Assembly (NCBI GenBank): GCA_005880695.1
Contig: VBGR01000032.1
Coordinates: forward strand, 1 to 64,000
Source of the DNA: Chloroflexota bacterium
GTDB taxonomy: Bacteria > Chloroflexota > Dormibacteria > Dormibacterales > Dormibacteraceae
Length of the DNA: 64,000 nt
Direction: 5' to 3'
The notes below the pieces were generated by a model. That model saw nothing but the letters and a program-made list of their open reading frames with translations. It made no database searches and was not told the origin of the DNA. A program made the position numbers and the translations under genes. Below are positions 40,951 to 51,610 of this stretch, one piece after another. Each line of letters starts with the position of its first letter. Within the stretch, counting starts at the first letter, position 1.

Positions 40951-42569
40951 AGGGGAATGTTGCCGTGCTTGCGGGGGGGCGCGTCGCCGCGCTTGGTCAG
41001 GCAGAGCTCGAGGCCCCGGATCAGCATCCGGCGCGTTTCCCGGGGCTCGATCACGTCGTCGATATAGCCGCGCTCGGCTGCCACGTACGGGTTGGCGAAC
41101 TTCTCGACGTAGTCGGCGACGAGCTCCTTGCGCCGCTTGTCCGGGTTCTTCGCCGCAACGAGGTCGCGCCGGTAAATCAAGTTCACGGCCGCCTCAGGGC
41201 CCATCACAGCGATCTCGGCGGTGGGCCAGGCCAGGTTCAGGTCGGCGCCGAGCTGTTTGGAGGACATGACGCAGTAGGCGCCGCCGTAGTCCTTGCGCGT
41301 GATCACAGTGAGTTTCGGCACAGTCGCTTCGGCGTAGGCGTAGAGCAGCTTGGCGCCGTGCCTGATGATGCCCCCGTGCTCCTGGGCCGTCCCCGGCAGG
41401 TAGCCGGGCACGTCCACGAAGGAGATCACCGGGATGCCGAAAGCGTCGCAGAAGCGGATGAAGCGGGCCGCTTTGACGGAGGCGTCGATGTCGATCGCGC
41501 CCGCCAGGACGCGTGGTTGGTTGCCCACCGCGCCGATCACATGACCGTTGAGCCGGCCGAACCCGACCACGATGTTCTGGGCAAAGAAGGGCTGCACCTC
41601 CATCCACTGGCCGTCATCGACGACTTGCAGCACGACGTTTCGCATGTCGTAGGGCAGGTTCGGGCGCTCCGGGATGATCGTCTGCAGCTCCTCGTTCGCG
41701 CGCTCGGGATCGTCGGCTGTGGGCCGGTACGGCGGCCTCTCCGCGGCGTTGGAGGGCAAGTAGGAGAGCAGGCGCCGCACATCGCGAGCGCACTCGCGCT
41801 CGTTGGCGCTCATGAAGTGCGCCACTCCCGACTTGGTGCCGTGGACTTCAGAGCCGCCGAGGTCGTCGAAGGTGACGCGCTCGCCGGTGGTGGCGCGGAC
41901 CACTTCCGGGCCGGTGATGAACATGTGGCCGACCCCACGCACCATGAAGATGAAGTCGGTGATCGCGGGCGAGTACACCGCACCGCCGGTGGCGGGCCCG
42001 GCGATGACCGAGACCTGCGGGATCACGCCCGAAGAGCGCACGTTGCGATAGAAGATCGAGGCGTAGCCGGCGAGCGCGGCTACGCCCTCCTGGATCCGGG
42101 CACCGCCCGAGTCGTTGATCCCGACGATGGGCACCCGGTCGCGCAGCGCCATGTCCTGGACCTTGACGACCTTTTCGGCCGTGACCTCGCCGAGTGAACC
42201 GCCGAGCACCGTCGCGTCATACGCGTAAACGCAGACCGGGCGACCCTCCACGGTCCCGAACCCGGCCACCATGGCGTCGCCGGCGACGCGCTTTTCCTCC
42301 ATGCCGAAACCGCGGGCCCGGTGCATGGCGAAAAGGTCGAGCTCGACGAAGCTGCCGCGGTCGAGCAGGAGGTCGATGCGCGCCCGGGCCGAGAGCCGGC
42401 CCTTCGGCTCCTGCCCCGTGTGGATCGCGTCATAACGACGTTTGCGGAACTGGTTGATCTTCTGCTCGGCGACGGTCGCCCGCTCCAGCGCGGGTGCTTC
42501 CAGGTTGGGCAAAGCCCGGCGCGTCCGCCGGACAGGGGAGAGGGAGGGCTTGGGCTTACGCTGCGCCAC
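40947..42569 (-). CDS. pccB: acyl-CoA carboxylase, carboxyltransferase beta subunit
   Basis: A 540-residue biotin-dependent carboxyltransferase of the propionyl/acetyl-CoA carboxylase beta type. N-terminal and C-terminal crotonase-like domains are visible: GRLSARARIDLLLD, NDSGGARIQEGVAALAGY and GPATGGAVYSP (oxyanion holes), then SFVDVPGYLPGTAQEHGGIIRHGAKLLYAY and GAYCVMSSKQLGADLNLAWP. The biotin carrier/carboxylase alpha subunit is not in the window. Divergent from a LysR regulator 29 bases away that is the likely local regulator. Confidence 0.93.
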   Translation of the reverse strand: MAQRKPKPSLSPVRRTRRALPNLEAPALERATVAEQKINQFRKRRYDAIHTGQEPKGRLSARARIDLLLDRGSFVELDLFAMHRARGFGMEEKRVAGDAMVAGFGTVEGRPVCVYAYDATVLGGSLGEVTAEKVVKVQDMALRDRVPIVGINDSGGARIQEGVAALAGYASIFYRNVRSSGVIPQVSVIAGPATGGAVYSPAITDFIFMVRGVGHMFITGPEVVRATTGERVTFDDLGGSEVHGTKSGVAHFMSANERECARDVRRLLSYLPSNAAERPPYRPTADDPERANEELQTIIPERPNLPYDMRNVVLQVVDDGQWMEVQPFFAQNIVVGFGRLNGHVIGAVGNQPRVLAGAIDIDASVKAARFIRFCDAFGIPVISFVDVPGYLPGTAQEHGGIIRHGAKLLYAYAEATVPKLTVITRKDYGGAYCVMSSKQLGADLNLAWPTAEIAVMGPEAAVNLIYRRDLVAAKNPDKRRKELVADYVEKFANPYVAAERGYIDDVIEPRETRRMLIRGLELCLTKRGDAPPRKHGNIPL

Positions 42570-42598
42570 GGCCCCAATTATCGGTATACAGGAGAGGC

Positions 42599-43564
42599 AT
42601 GCCCCGCACCCGCACCAGCTCCACCCGCTCGACGCCGCTGGCGCTCGAGCGCGACATCACGCTCCACCAGCTGCGCGTCTTCAAAGCGGTGGCGGACCGG
42701 CTCAGCTTCAGCGTCGCCGCCCACGACCTGAAGTTGAGCCAGCCGTCGGTCTCCTACCAGGTGAAGGAGCTCGAGCGAGCCATCGGCATGGATCTCCTGG
42801 ATCGCCTGGGCAAGCATGTCGAGCTGACTCAGGCCGGCCACCTCCTCTATGGCTATGTGCGCCGGATCCTGAACCTGATCGACGAATCCTCGATCGCCCT
42901 CGAGGAGATGCACGGCCTGGAACGGGGCACGCTCAAGGTGGGCGCTTCGACGACGGTCGGCATCTACGTCATCCCCGTCGCTCTGGGTGCCTTCAAGCGC
43001 CTGCACCCTGGCCTTGTCATCTCACTCGAGATCGGCAACCGCGGCAAGGTCCAGGAGGACGTCTTGAAGAACGACCTCGACCTCGCGATCGTCGGTCCGA
43101 CCTTGAAGAACCCCGATCTCCAGGTGATCCCGTTTCTGTCCGACGAGCTGGTCGTGATCGCGCCCCGCGGCCATCCTCTGGCCGACCGCCAGAGCCTGAC
43201 GCTCAAGGACTTGAAGGACGAGCCGTTCATCATGCGCGAGGAAGGATCCGGCACCCGCTGGTCGGTCGAGAAGGCGGCCCGCCGGGTAGGGGTCAACCTT
43301 GCCGTGGCGATGGAGCTCGGCAGCAACGGCGCCATCAAGCACGCCGTCGAGTCCGGCCTGGGACTGGCCGCAATCAGCCGCTACGCGATCACGCTGGAGC
43401 AGGCCGGCGGCCGCCTGGTCGTGCTCGAAGTGGATGGATTCCCGGTTCGCCGCCAGTGGAACATCGTGCACCTGAAGCGGAGCCGGCTCGCCAAGCCGGT
43501 GGCCGGCTTCATCGACTTCCTGACCTCCGGGAATTGGGCCGAGGTCAGGCCGCCCAGCGATTGA
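42599..43564 (+). CDS. LysR-family transcriptional regulator
   Basis: A 321-residue LysR regulator from ATG 42599 (AGGAGAGG upstream). The winged helix-turn-helix ITLHQLRVFKAVADRLSFSVAA and LKLSQPSVSYQVKELERAIG occupies about 20-60; the effector-binding domain begins at GTLKVGASTTVGIYVIP. It resembles the CbbR/CysB-like group. Divergent from the carboxyltransferase gene, the classic LysR arrangement. Confidence 0.94.
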   Translation: MPRTRTSSTRSTPLALERDITLHQLRVFKAVADRLSFSVAAHDLKLSQPSVSYQVKELERAIGMDLLDRLGKHVELTQAGHLLYGYVRRILNLIDESSIALEEMHGLERGTLKVGASTTVGIYVIPVALGAFKRLHPGLVISLEIGNRGKVQEDVLKNDLDLAIVGPTLKNPDLQVIPFLSDELVVIAPRGHPLADRQSLTLKDLKDEPFIMREEGSGTRWSVEKAARRVGVNLAVAMELGSNGAIKHAVESGLGLAAISRYAITLEQAGGRLVVLEVDGFPVRRQWNIVHLKRSRLAKPVAGFIDFLTSGNWAEVRPPSD

Positions 43565-43580
43565 GTCGAGGAGGACGCCA

Positions 43581-44075
43581 ATGAAGCTGACCAGCACGAA
43601 CTTCAAGGACGGGGACTACCTGTCGATGGACCACGTGCTCTCGACCGATTACGGGTTCGGCTGTGCCGGCGCCAACCGGTCGCCGCAGCTGGCCTGGTCC
43701 GGCGCCCCGCAAGGGACAAAGAGTTTCGCGCTGACCTGCTACGACCCCGACGCGCCGACCGGCAGCGGCTTCTGGCACTGGGCGGTGGCCAACATCCCGG
43801 CCGACGTCAACGAGCTGCCGCTCGACGCGGGCAAGCCGGCCGGTGGCGGGCTGCCCAATGGTGCCGTCCAGATGCGAAACGATACCGGCCAGCCGGGGTA
43901 CGCCGGTCCCTGTCCTCCCCAGGGCGACCATCCCCACCGCTATCTCTTCACGCTCTTTGCCGTGAAAGAGGAAAGCCTGCCGGTCACGGCCGACACCAGC
44001 TGTGCAGTAGTCGGCTTCCAGCTCCACTTCAACACGCTGGACAAGGCGGAGCTGATGGGGCTCTTCAAGCATTAG
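43581..44075 (+). CDS. YbhB/YbcL-type PEBP-family protein
   Basis: A 164-residue phosphatidylethanolamine-binding-protein-family member without signal peptide. RSPQLAWSGAP, TCYDPDAPTGSGFWHWAVANIP and GPCPPQGDHPHRYLFTLFAV hold the ligand pocket. Bacterial members have unclear physiological roles. It lies 16 bases after LysR and 15 before the VWA gene on the same strand. Confidence 0.92.
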   Translation: MKLTSTNFKDGDYLSMDHVLSTDYGFGCAGANRSPQLAWSGAPQGTKSFALTCYDPDAPTGSGFWHWAVANIPADVNELPLDAGKPAGGGLPNGAVQMRNDTGQPGYAGPCPPQGDHPHRYLFTLFAVKEESLPVTADTSCAVVGFQLHFNTLDKAELMGLFKH

Positions 44076-44090
44076 CGGTAGAGTCGCCTC

Positions 44091-46073
44091 GTGAGCGTGA
44101 GCCCCAGCCGCTACCGCTACTCCAGGTGGGACGGGAGCCAGACGCCCTTCCCACTCGACGCTGACAGCGTCCTGGAGTCGATCTCCGACGACCTGATGAG
44201 CCATGGCGACCTGATGGGCGCGCTCCAGCGCCTCTACCGCTGGGGCACTCCGGAGCTGCCGGGGCTCGACCAGCTCGCTCGCCAGCTGCACGAGTTGCGC
44301 GAGCGGGAGCTGGCCCGATTCGACCTCGACAGCGTGGTCGAAGACTTGAAGGAGCAGCTGCAGGACGTGATCGACACGGAGCGGGCGGGAATCGAGCGCA
44401 AGGTCCGGGAGGCCGCCCCCGAGCAGAGCAAGCTGCTGGAGCGGATGGCCAAGCAGCGCCAGGACCAGCTCGACCGCGTCCCGGACGACCTCGGCGGCCG
44501 GGTGAAGGAGCTGCGCAACTACGAGTTCATGGACGAGGCGGCCCGCGAGAAGTTCGAAAAGCTCATGCAGAAGCTGCAGCAGCAGGTGCTGGACCAGATG
44601 TTCCAGGGCATGAAGCAGAGCATTCAGCGGATGCAGGGCCAGGACCTCTCAGAGATTCGCGACATGGTCCGGGCTCTCAACAAGATGCTCGAAGAGCGGG
44701 CCCAGGGCCTGACTCCCGACTTCAAGTCCTTCATGGACAAGTACGGCCAGATGTTCCCGCCGGGAATCGAGACGCTGGACCAGCTGATGGAGCACCTTCA
44801 GCAGCAGATGGCGCAGATGCAGTCCCTCCTCCGGAGCATGTCGCCCGAGGCCCGCGAAGAGCTCGCCCGGATGATGGACGAGCTGCTCCAGGACGACTCG
44901 CTCAGGCTCGAGCTGGCCCGCCTGGGTGGCCTGATGGAGTCGATGCTCCCGCCCTCGGACCTCTCCGAGCGCTATCCGTTCTTCGGCGACGAGCCGATGA
45001 GCCTGCAGCAGGCGATGGGCCTCATGGACCGCCTCCAGGGGGTCGACCGGCTGGAATCCCAGCTGGAGCGCGGCAGCTTCCGGCTGGACGACGTCGACCG
45101 CGGCCTCGCCGAGCAGCTCCTGGGCCCGGAGGCGCGCCAGTCGATCGACCAGCTGAAGCGCGTCACCGAGCTGCTCGAGAAGGCCGGCTACCTGGAGAAG
45201 AAGGACCGCCGCCTGGAGCTGACGCCGAAGGGGATGCGCCGGATCGGCCAGAACGCGCTGAAGGAGATCTTCGACCGGCTCCGCAAGAGCCAGATCGGCC
45301 AGCACAACACCTTCTTCACCGGGGTCGGCACGGAGGCCGGCGAGGACCTGAAGGCGTATGAGTACGGCGACCCGTTCCTGATCGATCTGAAGGAGACGCT
45401 TTTCAACTCCCTCGAGCGCGAGGGGCCGGGCGTGCCCATCAGCATCGACCCCGAGGACTTCGTCGTCCGCAAGACCGACCACTCGAGCCAGGCCTGCACG
45501 GTCTTGATGGTAGACATGAGCCGCTCGATGTTCCTGCGCGGCTGCTTCCTGGCCGCCAAAAAGGTCGCGATGGCGCTCGACGCGCTGATCCGCAGCCAGT
45601 ACCCGCGCGACAAGCTCTACGTAGTCGGGTTCTCGAACCAGGCCGTCGAGCTGAAGCCCGAGGCGCTTCCCCAGATCACGCTCAACGACTACGTCTACGG
45701 AACCAACATGCAGCACGGTTTCCAGCTCGCCCGCTCACTGCTTGCCCGGCATCGCGGCAACAAGCAGGTGATCATGGTCACCGACGGGGAACCCACCGCC
45801 CACCTCGACAACGGCCGCGTTTACTTCGCCTATCCGCCGACGTTCAGGACCATCCAGGAGACCTTGAAAGAGGTCCAGCGCTGCACGCGAGACCGGATCG
45901 TGATCAACACGTTCATGCTCGAGCGGGGCCCCTACCTGACCGAGTTCATCAACCGCGTCACCAAGCTGAACAAAGGCCGCGCCTTCTTCGTTCAGCCGGA
46001 GCGGCTGGGCGAGTACATCCTGGTCGATTACGTGGCGGGGCGGGCGCCGCGAAGGATCGGCGCCCGCCGCTAG
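44091..46073 (+). CDS. VWA-domain protein with long helical N-terminal region
   Basis: A 660-residue protein. A highly charged, Gln/Met-rich helical region (about 50-400) precedes a C-terminal von Willebrand A domain. The MIDAS is intact: DMSRS at 475-479 and TDGEP with Asp 565. Such proteins normally pair with a MoxR/ChlI-like AAA+ ATPase gene, which is absent here. It is probably cytoplasmic and may act as a metal-dependent adaptor. Stops about 10 bases from the convergent GYD gene. Confidence 0.9.
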   Translation: MSVSPSRYRYSRWDGSQTPFPLDADSVLESISDDLMSHGDLMGALQRLYRWGTPELPGLDQLARQLHELRERELARFDLDSVVEDLKEQLQDVIDTERAGIERKVREAAPEQSKLLERMAKQRQDQLDRVPDDLGGRVKELRNYEFMDEAAREKFEKLMQKLQQQVLDQMFQGMKQSIQRMQGQDLSEIRDMVRALNKMLEERAQGLTPDFKSFMDKYGQMFPPGIETLDQLMEHLQQQMAQMQSLLRSMSPEAREELARMMDELLQDDSLRLELARLGGLMESMLPPSDLSERYPFFGDEPMSLQQAMGLMDRLQGVDRLESQLERGSFRLDDVDRGLAEQLLGPEARQSIDQLKRVTELLEKAGYLEKKDRRLELTPKGMRRIGQNALKEIFDRLRKSQIGQHNTFFTGVGTEAGEDLKAYEYGDPFLIDLKETLFNSLEREGPGVPISIDPEDFVVRKTDHSSQACTVLMVDMSRSMFLRGCFLAAKKVAMALDALIRSQYPRDKLYVVGFSNQAVELKPEALPQITLNDYVYGTNMQHGFQLARSLLARHRGNKQVIMVTDGEPTAHLDNGRVYFAYPPTFRTIQETLKEVQRCTRDRIVINTFMLERGPYLTEFINRVTKLNKGRAFFVQPERLGEYILVDYVAGRAPRRIGARR

Positions 46074-46083
46074 TAACTGCGGT

Positions 46084-46434
46084 TCAGGCCCGAACCGGTT
46101 CCCTGGCGCCAGGCGGTACGTAGGCTCCTGCGACGGCTTTCGCCTTCTCGAGGATCTGGCTCAGTTCGTCGGCCTCGATCAGTTTGGTCGTGCGCGTGTT
46201 GCGGAGCGCACCACTGCTGCCGACCGCAACGGCGATCGCTGCCGCGGCGATGTCATTCGGGCAGTCGAGGATGACCAGGAAGTCATCCTCGCCGAAGGAC
46301 CAGTAAAGCTTCTCCAGCTTGCCTCCGGCTGCTTCGACGGCTTGCCGGACCGGGGCAGAGCGGTCGCCAGGGTTCTGTACGAACCGGGCCCAAGTCTCGG
46401 TCGTGTATCCGCCTTGAAACGCGTACTTTGCCAT
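46084..46434 (-). CDS. GYD-domain protein
   Basis: A 116-residue protein from ATG 46434 with GGAGG upstream. The motif YAFQGGYTTETWARFVQNPGDR and GGKLEKLYWSFGEDDFLVILDCPND are characteristic of the GYD family (ferredoxin-like fold, unknown function). A GC-rich perfect double palindrome lies in its leader (46455-46477). Confidence 0.88.
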   Translation of the reverse strand: MAKYAFQGGYTTETWARFVQNPGDRSAPVRQAVEAAGGKLEKLYWSFGEDDFLVILDCPNDIAAAAIAVAVGSSGALRNTRTTKLIEADELSQILEKAKAVAGAYVPPGAREPVRA

Positions 46435-46454
46435 CTTCCAGCCTCCTTCAATGG

Positions 46455-46477
46455 CGGCGCGCCGGCGCGGCGCGCCG
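46455..46477. repeat. GC-only double palindrome in the GYD gene leader
   Basis: CGGCGCGCCG, itself a 10-bp palindrome, occurs twice separated by GCG. The whole 23 bases are able to fold as one strong hairpin or as a doubled site. It is 20 bases upstream of the GYD start and 49 bases downstream of the redoxin stop. On the minus strand no T-run follows, so attenuation or RNA stability is more likely than intrinsic termination. Confidence 0.7.
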
Positions 46478-46525
46478 ACTTCTGACGGCAGGGGGTAGCT
46501 TCCGAACCCGCCCACATGCTACGCC

Positions 46526-47125
46526 TCAGCCGGTGATGCCGGAGACGACCTCGCGCAAGCTCTTCCCATAGGGCCAGAACTCCTTCTTGTCGCCGGTCTC
46601 CCACTTCTGTCGCAGACCCGGCGCACCCAGGTCCCAGTCAGGCCGGATCTTGAGCGTGACTTCGCGCAGGTCGCGCCGGAGGTCGGCGGGCGAGGGGCGG
46701 CCCCAAAACCAATAGCCGTTGTACATGCTGTGGATGACCAGCCCAGGTTCGAGCACGAAGGTGTACGGGATCATCGGGTTGTGCTGAGGATCGGTGTATT
46801 CAGCGATATCGAGGTCCCTCTGGATCTGGCGCCCCGGGTCTCCGAGAAAGGGCCAGTGAGCACCGACGCCGCTCCGGAACTCGTTGAGCTCGAGGAGGTT
46901 GTCCGTTGAGATGGTGACGATCTTGGTGTAGGCGACCTCGATCTCGGGCTCCATCTCGACGAGGAGCCGGTGCTGCTGGCGGTCTTTCGGACAGAAGTGA
47001 CCGCGCGAGAGGACCAGGACCATCGGATCGCCACCTTGCAGCTTGGAGAGCTGGCGGCGGGTGCCGGTGTGATCGGGAAGCTCGTAGTCGGGGAACTTGG
47101 CGCCAGGCTGGATATCGGGTCTCAT
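46526..47125 (-). CDS. redoxin / peroxiredoxin-like protein (AhpC/TSA fold)
   Basis: A 199-residue thioredoxin-fold protein. PGAKFPDYELPDHTGTRRQLS (7-27) and VLVLSRGHFCPKDRQQ hold the peroxidatic-type Cys C45 in an unusual RGHFCPKD context; there is no resolving Cys. LGDPGRQIQRDLDIAEYTDP matches the family middle segment. A 1-Cys reductase activity is plausible. Divergent from pckA. Confidence 0.85.
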   Translation of the reverse strand: MRPDIQPGAKFPDYELPDHTGTRRQLSKLQGGDPMVLVLSRGHFCPKDRQQHRLLVEMEPEIEVAYTKIVTISTDNLLELNEFRSGVGAHWPFLGDPGRQIQRDLDIAEYTDPQHNPMIPYTFVLEPGLVIHSMYNGYWFWGRPSPADLRRDLREVTLKIRPDWDLGAPGLRQKWETGDKKEFWPYGKSLREVVSGITG

Positions 47126-47205
47126 AACCTCTGGTCAACCCACCGGCTGCGCTCACCTGTTCCCCTTCGGGGGCCGGGGATGGGCTATTACCATGGAGCC
47201 TGACG

Positions 47206-48771
<1,566 letters not shown>

Positions 48772-48785
48772 GGCGCGAGCCTGGC

Positions 48786-49145
48786 TTGAAGCGCCGCTAC
48801 GCGATCGTGGGCAGCCGACGCTATCCAGCCCTGGACCGGGTGTCCGAGTACGTCGCTTCGCTGCCGCGCGAGTCGACGGTCGTGACGGGCAGCGCCAGTG
48901 GAGTGGACGCGGCTGCCACGCGAGCCGCCCGGGAGCGTGGCCTCCCGGTGATCCGGGTGGCGGCGTCGTTCGAGGAGGCGCAGGACGCCCGGGTTGCCGC
49001 CGTGAGAAACCAGCGGCTGATCGACCAGGCCGACGTGCTGGTCGCCTTCTGGGATGGAGCTTCGACCGGCACTCGTGGCACCGTGGAGCGGGCCCTCGAC
49101 TCCGGCAAGGACGTCCAGGTCTTCATCGATAAGATCCGGACGTGA
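48786..49145 (+). CDS. SLOG-fold (DUF2493/YspA-like) protein
   Basis: A 119-residue Rossmann-like protein from TTG 48786. YAIVGSRRYP and VVTGSASGVDAAATRAARERG are the SLOG nucleotide-binding signatures related to DprA and LOG; ADVLVAFWDGASTGTRGTVERAL binds the ligand at the other end. SLOG members often sense nucleotide-derived signals, but a stand-alone copy in housekeeping DNA has no assigned role. It overlaps MoaX by GTGA. Confidence 0.82.
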   Translation: MKRRYAIVGSRRYPALDRVSEYVASLPRESTVVTGSASGVDAAATRAARERGLPVIRVAASFEEAQDARVAAVRNQRLIDQADVLVAFWDGASTGTRGTVERALDSGKDVQVFIDKIRT

Positions 49146-49840
49146 AGGTCGGCCTGCGGATCACCGCCCTCCTTTTTGCGCGCCTGCGCGAGCAGGCCGG
49201 AGCGAGCCGGATCGCGCTCGAGCTGCCGGCCGGGGCTACCTTGCAAGACGCCTACGCGGCGCTGCGACTGCAGCATCCAGCCCTGGAAGCGAATCCCGAG
49301 TGGGTTCGGCCCGCGCTGAACCAGGCCCTGGCGGCCTGGGAGACGCCGGTCTCCGACGGCGACGAGGTGGCCTTCATCCCTCCCGTCAGCGGCGGCGACG
49401 GGTCGGGCTCGCCCGTGCTCTTCGAGCTCACATCCGAACCCCTCGATGCGCGCCGCCTGGAGGCGGCGGTCGCCCGTTCGGGGGCGGGCGCGATCTGCAC
49501 CTTCACCGGGATCGTCCGCGACAACTCGCGTGGCCGCTCCACCCACCGGCTCGAGTACGAGGCCTACGCCGCGATGGTGGTGTCAGAGATGCGAAAGATT
49601 GCGGCCGAGATCGGCTCGCGCTGGCCGGAGACGCGGATCGCGATGGCGCACCGCACCGGGACGCTGGAGATCGGCGAGGCGTCCGTCGTGGTCTCGGTGT
49701 CGGCCCCGCATCGGGCCGAAGCGATCGCGGCCTGCAAGCTGGGAATCGACCGATTGAAGGAGAGCGTCCCGATCTGGAAGAAGGAGTTCTTCGCAGGCGG
49801 CGAGGTCTGGATCGAGGGCGAAGAGCCCAGGCCAGGCTAG
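49142..49840 (+). CDS. moaX: MoaD-MoaE fusion (MoaX), molybdopterin synthase
   Basis: A 232-residue fusion. Residues 1-85 are MoaD, a ubiquitin-like sulfur carrier ending in PPVSGG at 80-85; 95-232 are MoaE (ICTFTGIVRDNSRGR, EYEAYAAMVVSEM, HRTGTLEIGEASVVVSV, RLKESVPIWKKEFF with catalytic Lys). The GG must be freed for thiocarboxylate formation, as shown for mycobacterial MoaX, which is cut after its double Gly. Here DGSGSP follows, a flexible linker consistent with cleavage. Confidence 0.93.
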   Translation: MKVGLRITALLFARLREQAGASRIALELPAGATLQDAYAALRLQHPALEANPEWVRPALNQALAAWETPVSDGDEVAFIPPVSGGDGSGSPVLFELTSEPLDARRLEAAVARSGAGAICTFTGIVRDNSRGRSTHRLEYEAYAAMVVSEMRKIAAEIGSRWPETRIAMAHRTGTLEIGEASVVVSVSAPHRAEAIAACKLGIDRLKESVPIWKKEFFAGGEVWIEGEEPRPG

Positions 49841-49847
49841 GTCTTGT

Positions 49848-50387
49848 TCAGGCTAGGTCACGGTCTCGCAGGTGGAGAGCGCCAAAACTGAGCGCTATCC
49901 CCAGCATCCCGATCGCGTAGGCGAAGGCGACGTAGCCGAGCGGCATGCCGTTGCCGAGCAATGAGAAAGCGCCCGCCAGCACGATGAGCCCGATCCCGGT
50001 GAGCCCGAAGGTGACCGACGAGGCCGGCGCGCGCTGCCCGCGAATCGCCACGGGCAGGCCGAGGCTGACGAGCACCGTCATGCCGACCACGACCGCCATC
50101 CCGACCACCGCGAGGCTGGCGAAGAGAACGAAGGACGCGGTCTGGCCCTGGGTGGCGAGAGCGACGGCGATCACCGTGCCGAGGAGGCTGACGCCGGCCG
50201 CGGCCCAGCCGGGCCGGGTGCTCACGGCAAGCCCCATGCCGGCCACGAGGCAGATCCAACCCGCTACCCAGAGGACGCCCCAGTAGGCGATACCGACGGA
50301 GTGGCTCGCCCGGATCCCCTCGGCAACCAGGATGAGCAAGAGACCCAGGCCGGAGACCGCCCACGCCCGACTTGAGATGCGTCCCAC
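49848..50387 (-). CDS. six-helix membrane protein of unknown function
   Basis: A 179-residue hydrophobic protein with about six helices and a basic start (MGRISSRAW). No recognised motif; composition fits a DUF308/HdeD-like acid-resistance-type membrane protein but I cannot confirm it. Convergent with moaX, with 7 bases between stops. Confidence 0.68.
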   Translation of the reverse strand: MGRISSRAWAVSGLGLLLILVAEGIRASHSVGIAYWGVLWVAGWICLVAGMGLAVSTRPGWAAAGVSLLGTVIAVALATQGQTASFVLFASLAVVGMAVVVGMTVLVSLGLPVAIRGQRAPASSVTFGLTGIGLIVLAGAFSLLGNGMPLGYVAFAYAIGMLGIALSFGALHLRDRDLA

Positions 50388-50452
50388 TCTTGGCCCTCTC
50401 TTTCGCTCCTCTCGGCGCGAAATTTACACCGGGGTGCCGGCGAAGAGTCGCG

Positions 50453-51097
50453 TCAATCTGAGACGAGCGCGATCGAGAGCCCGTCCCGGATCGGGACGAT
50501 CACGCTCTCGAGCCTCGGCGTGGCCGCCACCAGCTTGTTGTACGCGGCAACGTTGCGTGCCTGCTGGCCGCGCGGCGCCGACACCTCACCCTGCCGCAAG
50601 GCGTTGTCCGCGAGCAGCAGGCCGCCAGGCCGCACTTTTTCCAGCGAGAGCATGAACAGGCGCTCGATGTCCTGCTCAGAGGCGAGGGAGTTGAGCAGGT
50701 CGTTGAAGCAGGCGTCGAACGGGCCCTCCAGGTGGGGAAGCACCTGGAAGACGTCCCCTTCCAGCACTTCCGCGTCGCCGTTGGGCACGGCGGCGGCGAG
50801 GTTGGCGCGGGCCAGCGCCGCCCGTCGCGGATCACGCTCGATAGTGACCAGCGACCCGCCCGCTGTCGCGCGCAGCAGCCAGGCGCCGCTGTAGCCGGTG
50901 GCAGCGCCCAGCTCCAGGATGCGCTTCGAACCCGCGAGCTTGGCCAGCAGGTAGAGCAGCTTGCCTTCGTGCGGCCCGACGATGGGCACGTTCTCGCGCT
51001 CGGCGTGCTCCTCCATCGCCCTCATGGGGGCATCGCGGGGCCCGAGCAGATCGAAGATGTAGCGCTCCAGCTCGGGGGTGACCTGGACGGGGTTCAT
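50453..51097 (-). CDS. O-methyltransferase family 3
   Basis: A 214-residue SAM methyltransferase of the COMT-like family. ILELGAATGYSGAWLL is motif I; GDVFQVLPHLEGPFDACFND is the second; LLLADNALRQGEV holds the metal-site Asp-Asn. Such enzymes methylate catechols or similar. Codirectional with the gene at 51112. Confidence 0.92.
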   Translation of the reverse strand: MNPVQVTPELERYIFDLLGPRDAPMRAMEEHAERENVPIVGPHEGKLLYLLAKLAGSKRILELGAATGYSGAWLLRATAGGSLVTIERDPRRAALARANLAAAVPNGDAEVLEGDVFQVLPHLEGPFDACFNDLLNSLASEQDIERLFMLSLEKVRPGGLLLADNALRQGEVSAPRGQQARNVAAYNKLVAATPRLESVIVPIRDGLSIALVSD

Positions 51098-51111
51098 TGC
51101 CGCACCGGCAT

Positions 51112-51579
51112 TCAGTATCGTTCGGCCGCTTCGAGGAATTCTTCGACAAGCGGCCCAAGAGCCGTCAGGTAGGCGGCCAGCAGTGCCGCGGCGGTATCCA
51201 GGACATCGCTGTCGAGGTCGGGAGCGCGGATGGTCTCGTAGAGCCGTGTCCAGCCGCGATCCCAGGGCTCCAGCTCGGCCTTCGGCAGGCTCGCCTTGAC
51301 GGCGACCATGCGAGCTCGGAAGAACTCGAAGGCGGCCTGGTTCAGGTCCGGCCGGCCCTCGAAGTGAAGGCCGACCTCGAGGCGCCCGCTCCGCAAGTGG
51401 TGCCAGGTCTCGAAGTGGATGTCCGTCCGGCCGTAGTGGAACTTCATGAGCCGGCCCATCCGCCGGTACTGGAAGGAGCGCAGGTCGGGCGGAAGGCGCT
51501 GCGCCGTCTTCAGCCGCAGCGCGTGGAAGAACTCCGCCGGCGTCAGCACGCGCGCGGCGGCCACTGGCATCGAAGCCAA
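51112..51579 (-). CDS. hypothetical protein
   Basis: About 155 residues; start ATG 51579 or ATG 51570. I do not recognise it. A mixed alpha-beta first half ([15 protein letters not shown] and [13 protein letters not shown]) is followed by a helical second half. Soluble. It is followed on the same strand by the O-methyltransferase and lies divergent from ClpP with only about 30 bases between starts. Confidence 0.62.
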   Translation of the reverse strand: MASMPVAAARVLTPAEFFHALRLKTAQRLPPDLRSFQYRRMGRLMKFHYGRTDIHFETWHHLRSGRLEVGLHFEGRPDLNQAAFEFFRARMVAVKASLPKAELEPWDRGWTRLYETIRAPDLDSDVLDTAAALLAAYLTALGPLVEEFLEAAERY

Positions 51580-51610
51580 TATAGAGCGGCTGGTAGGATT
51601 CCCTGGCCCA

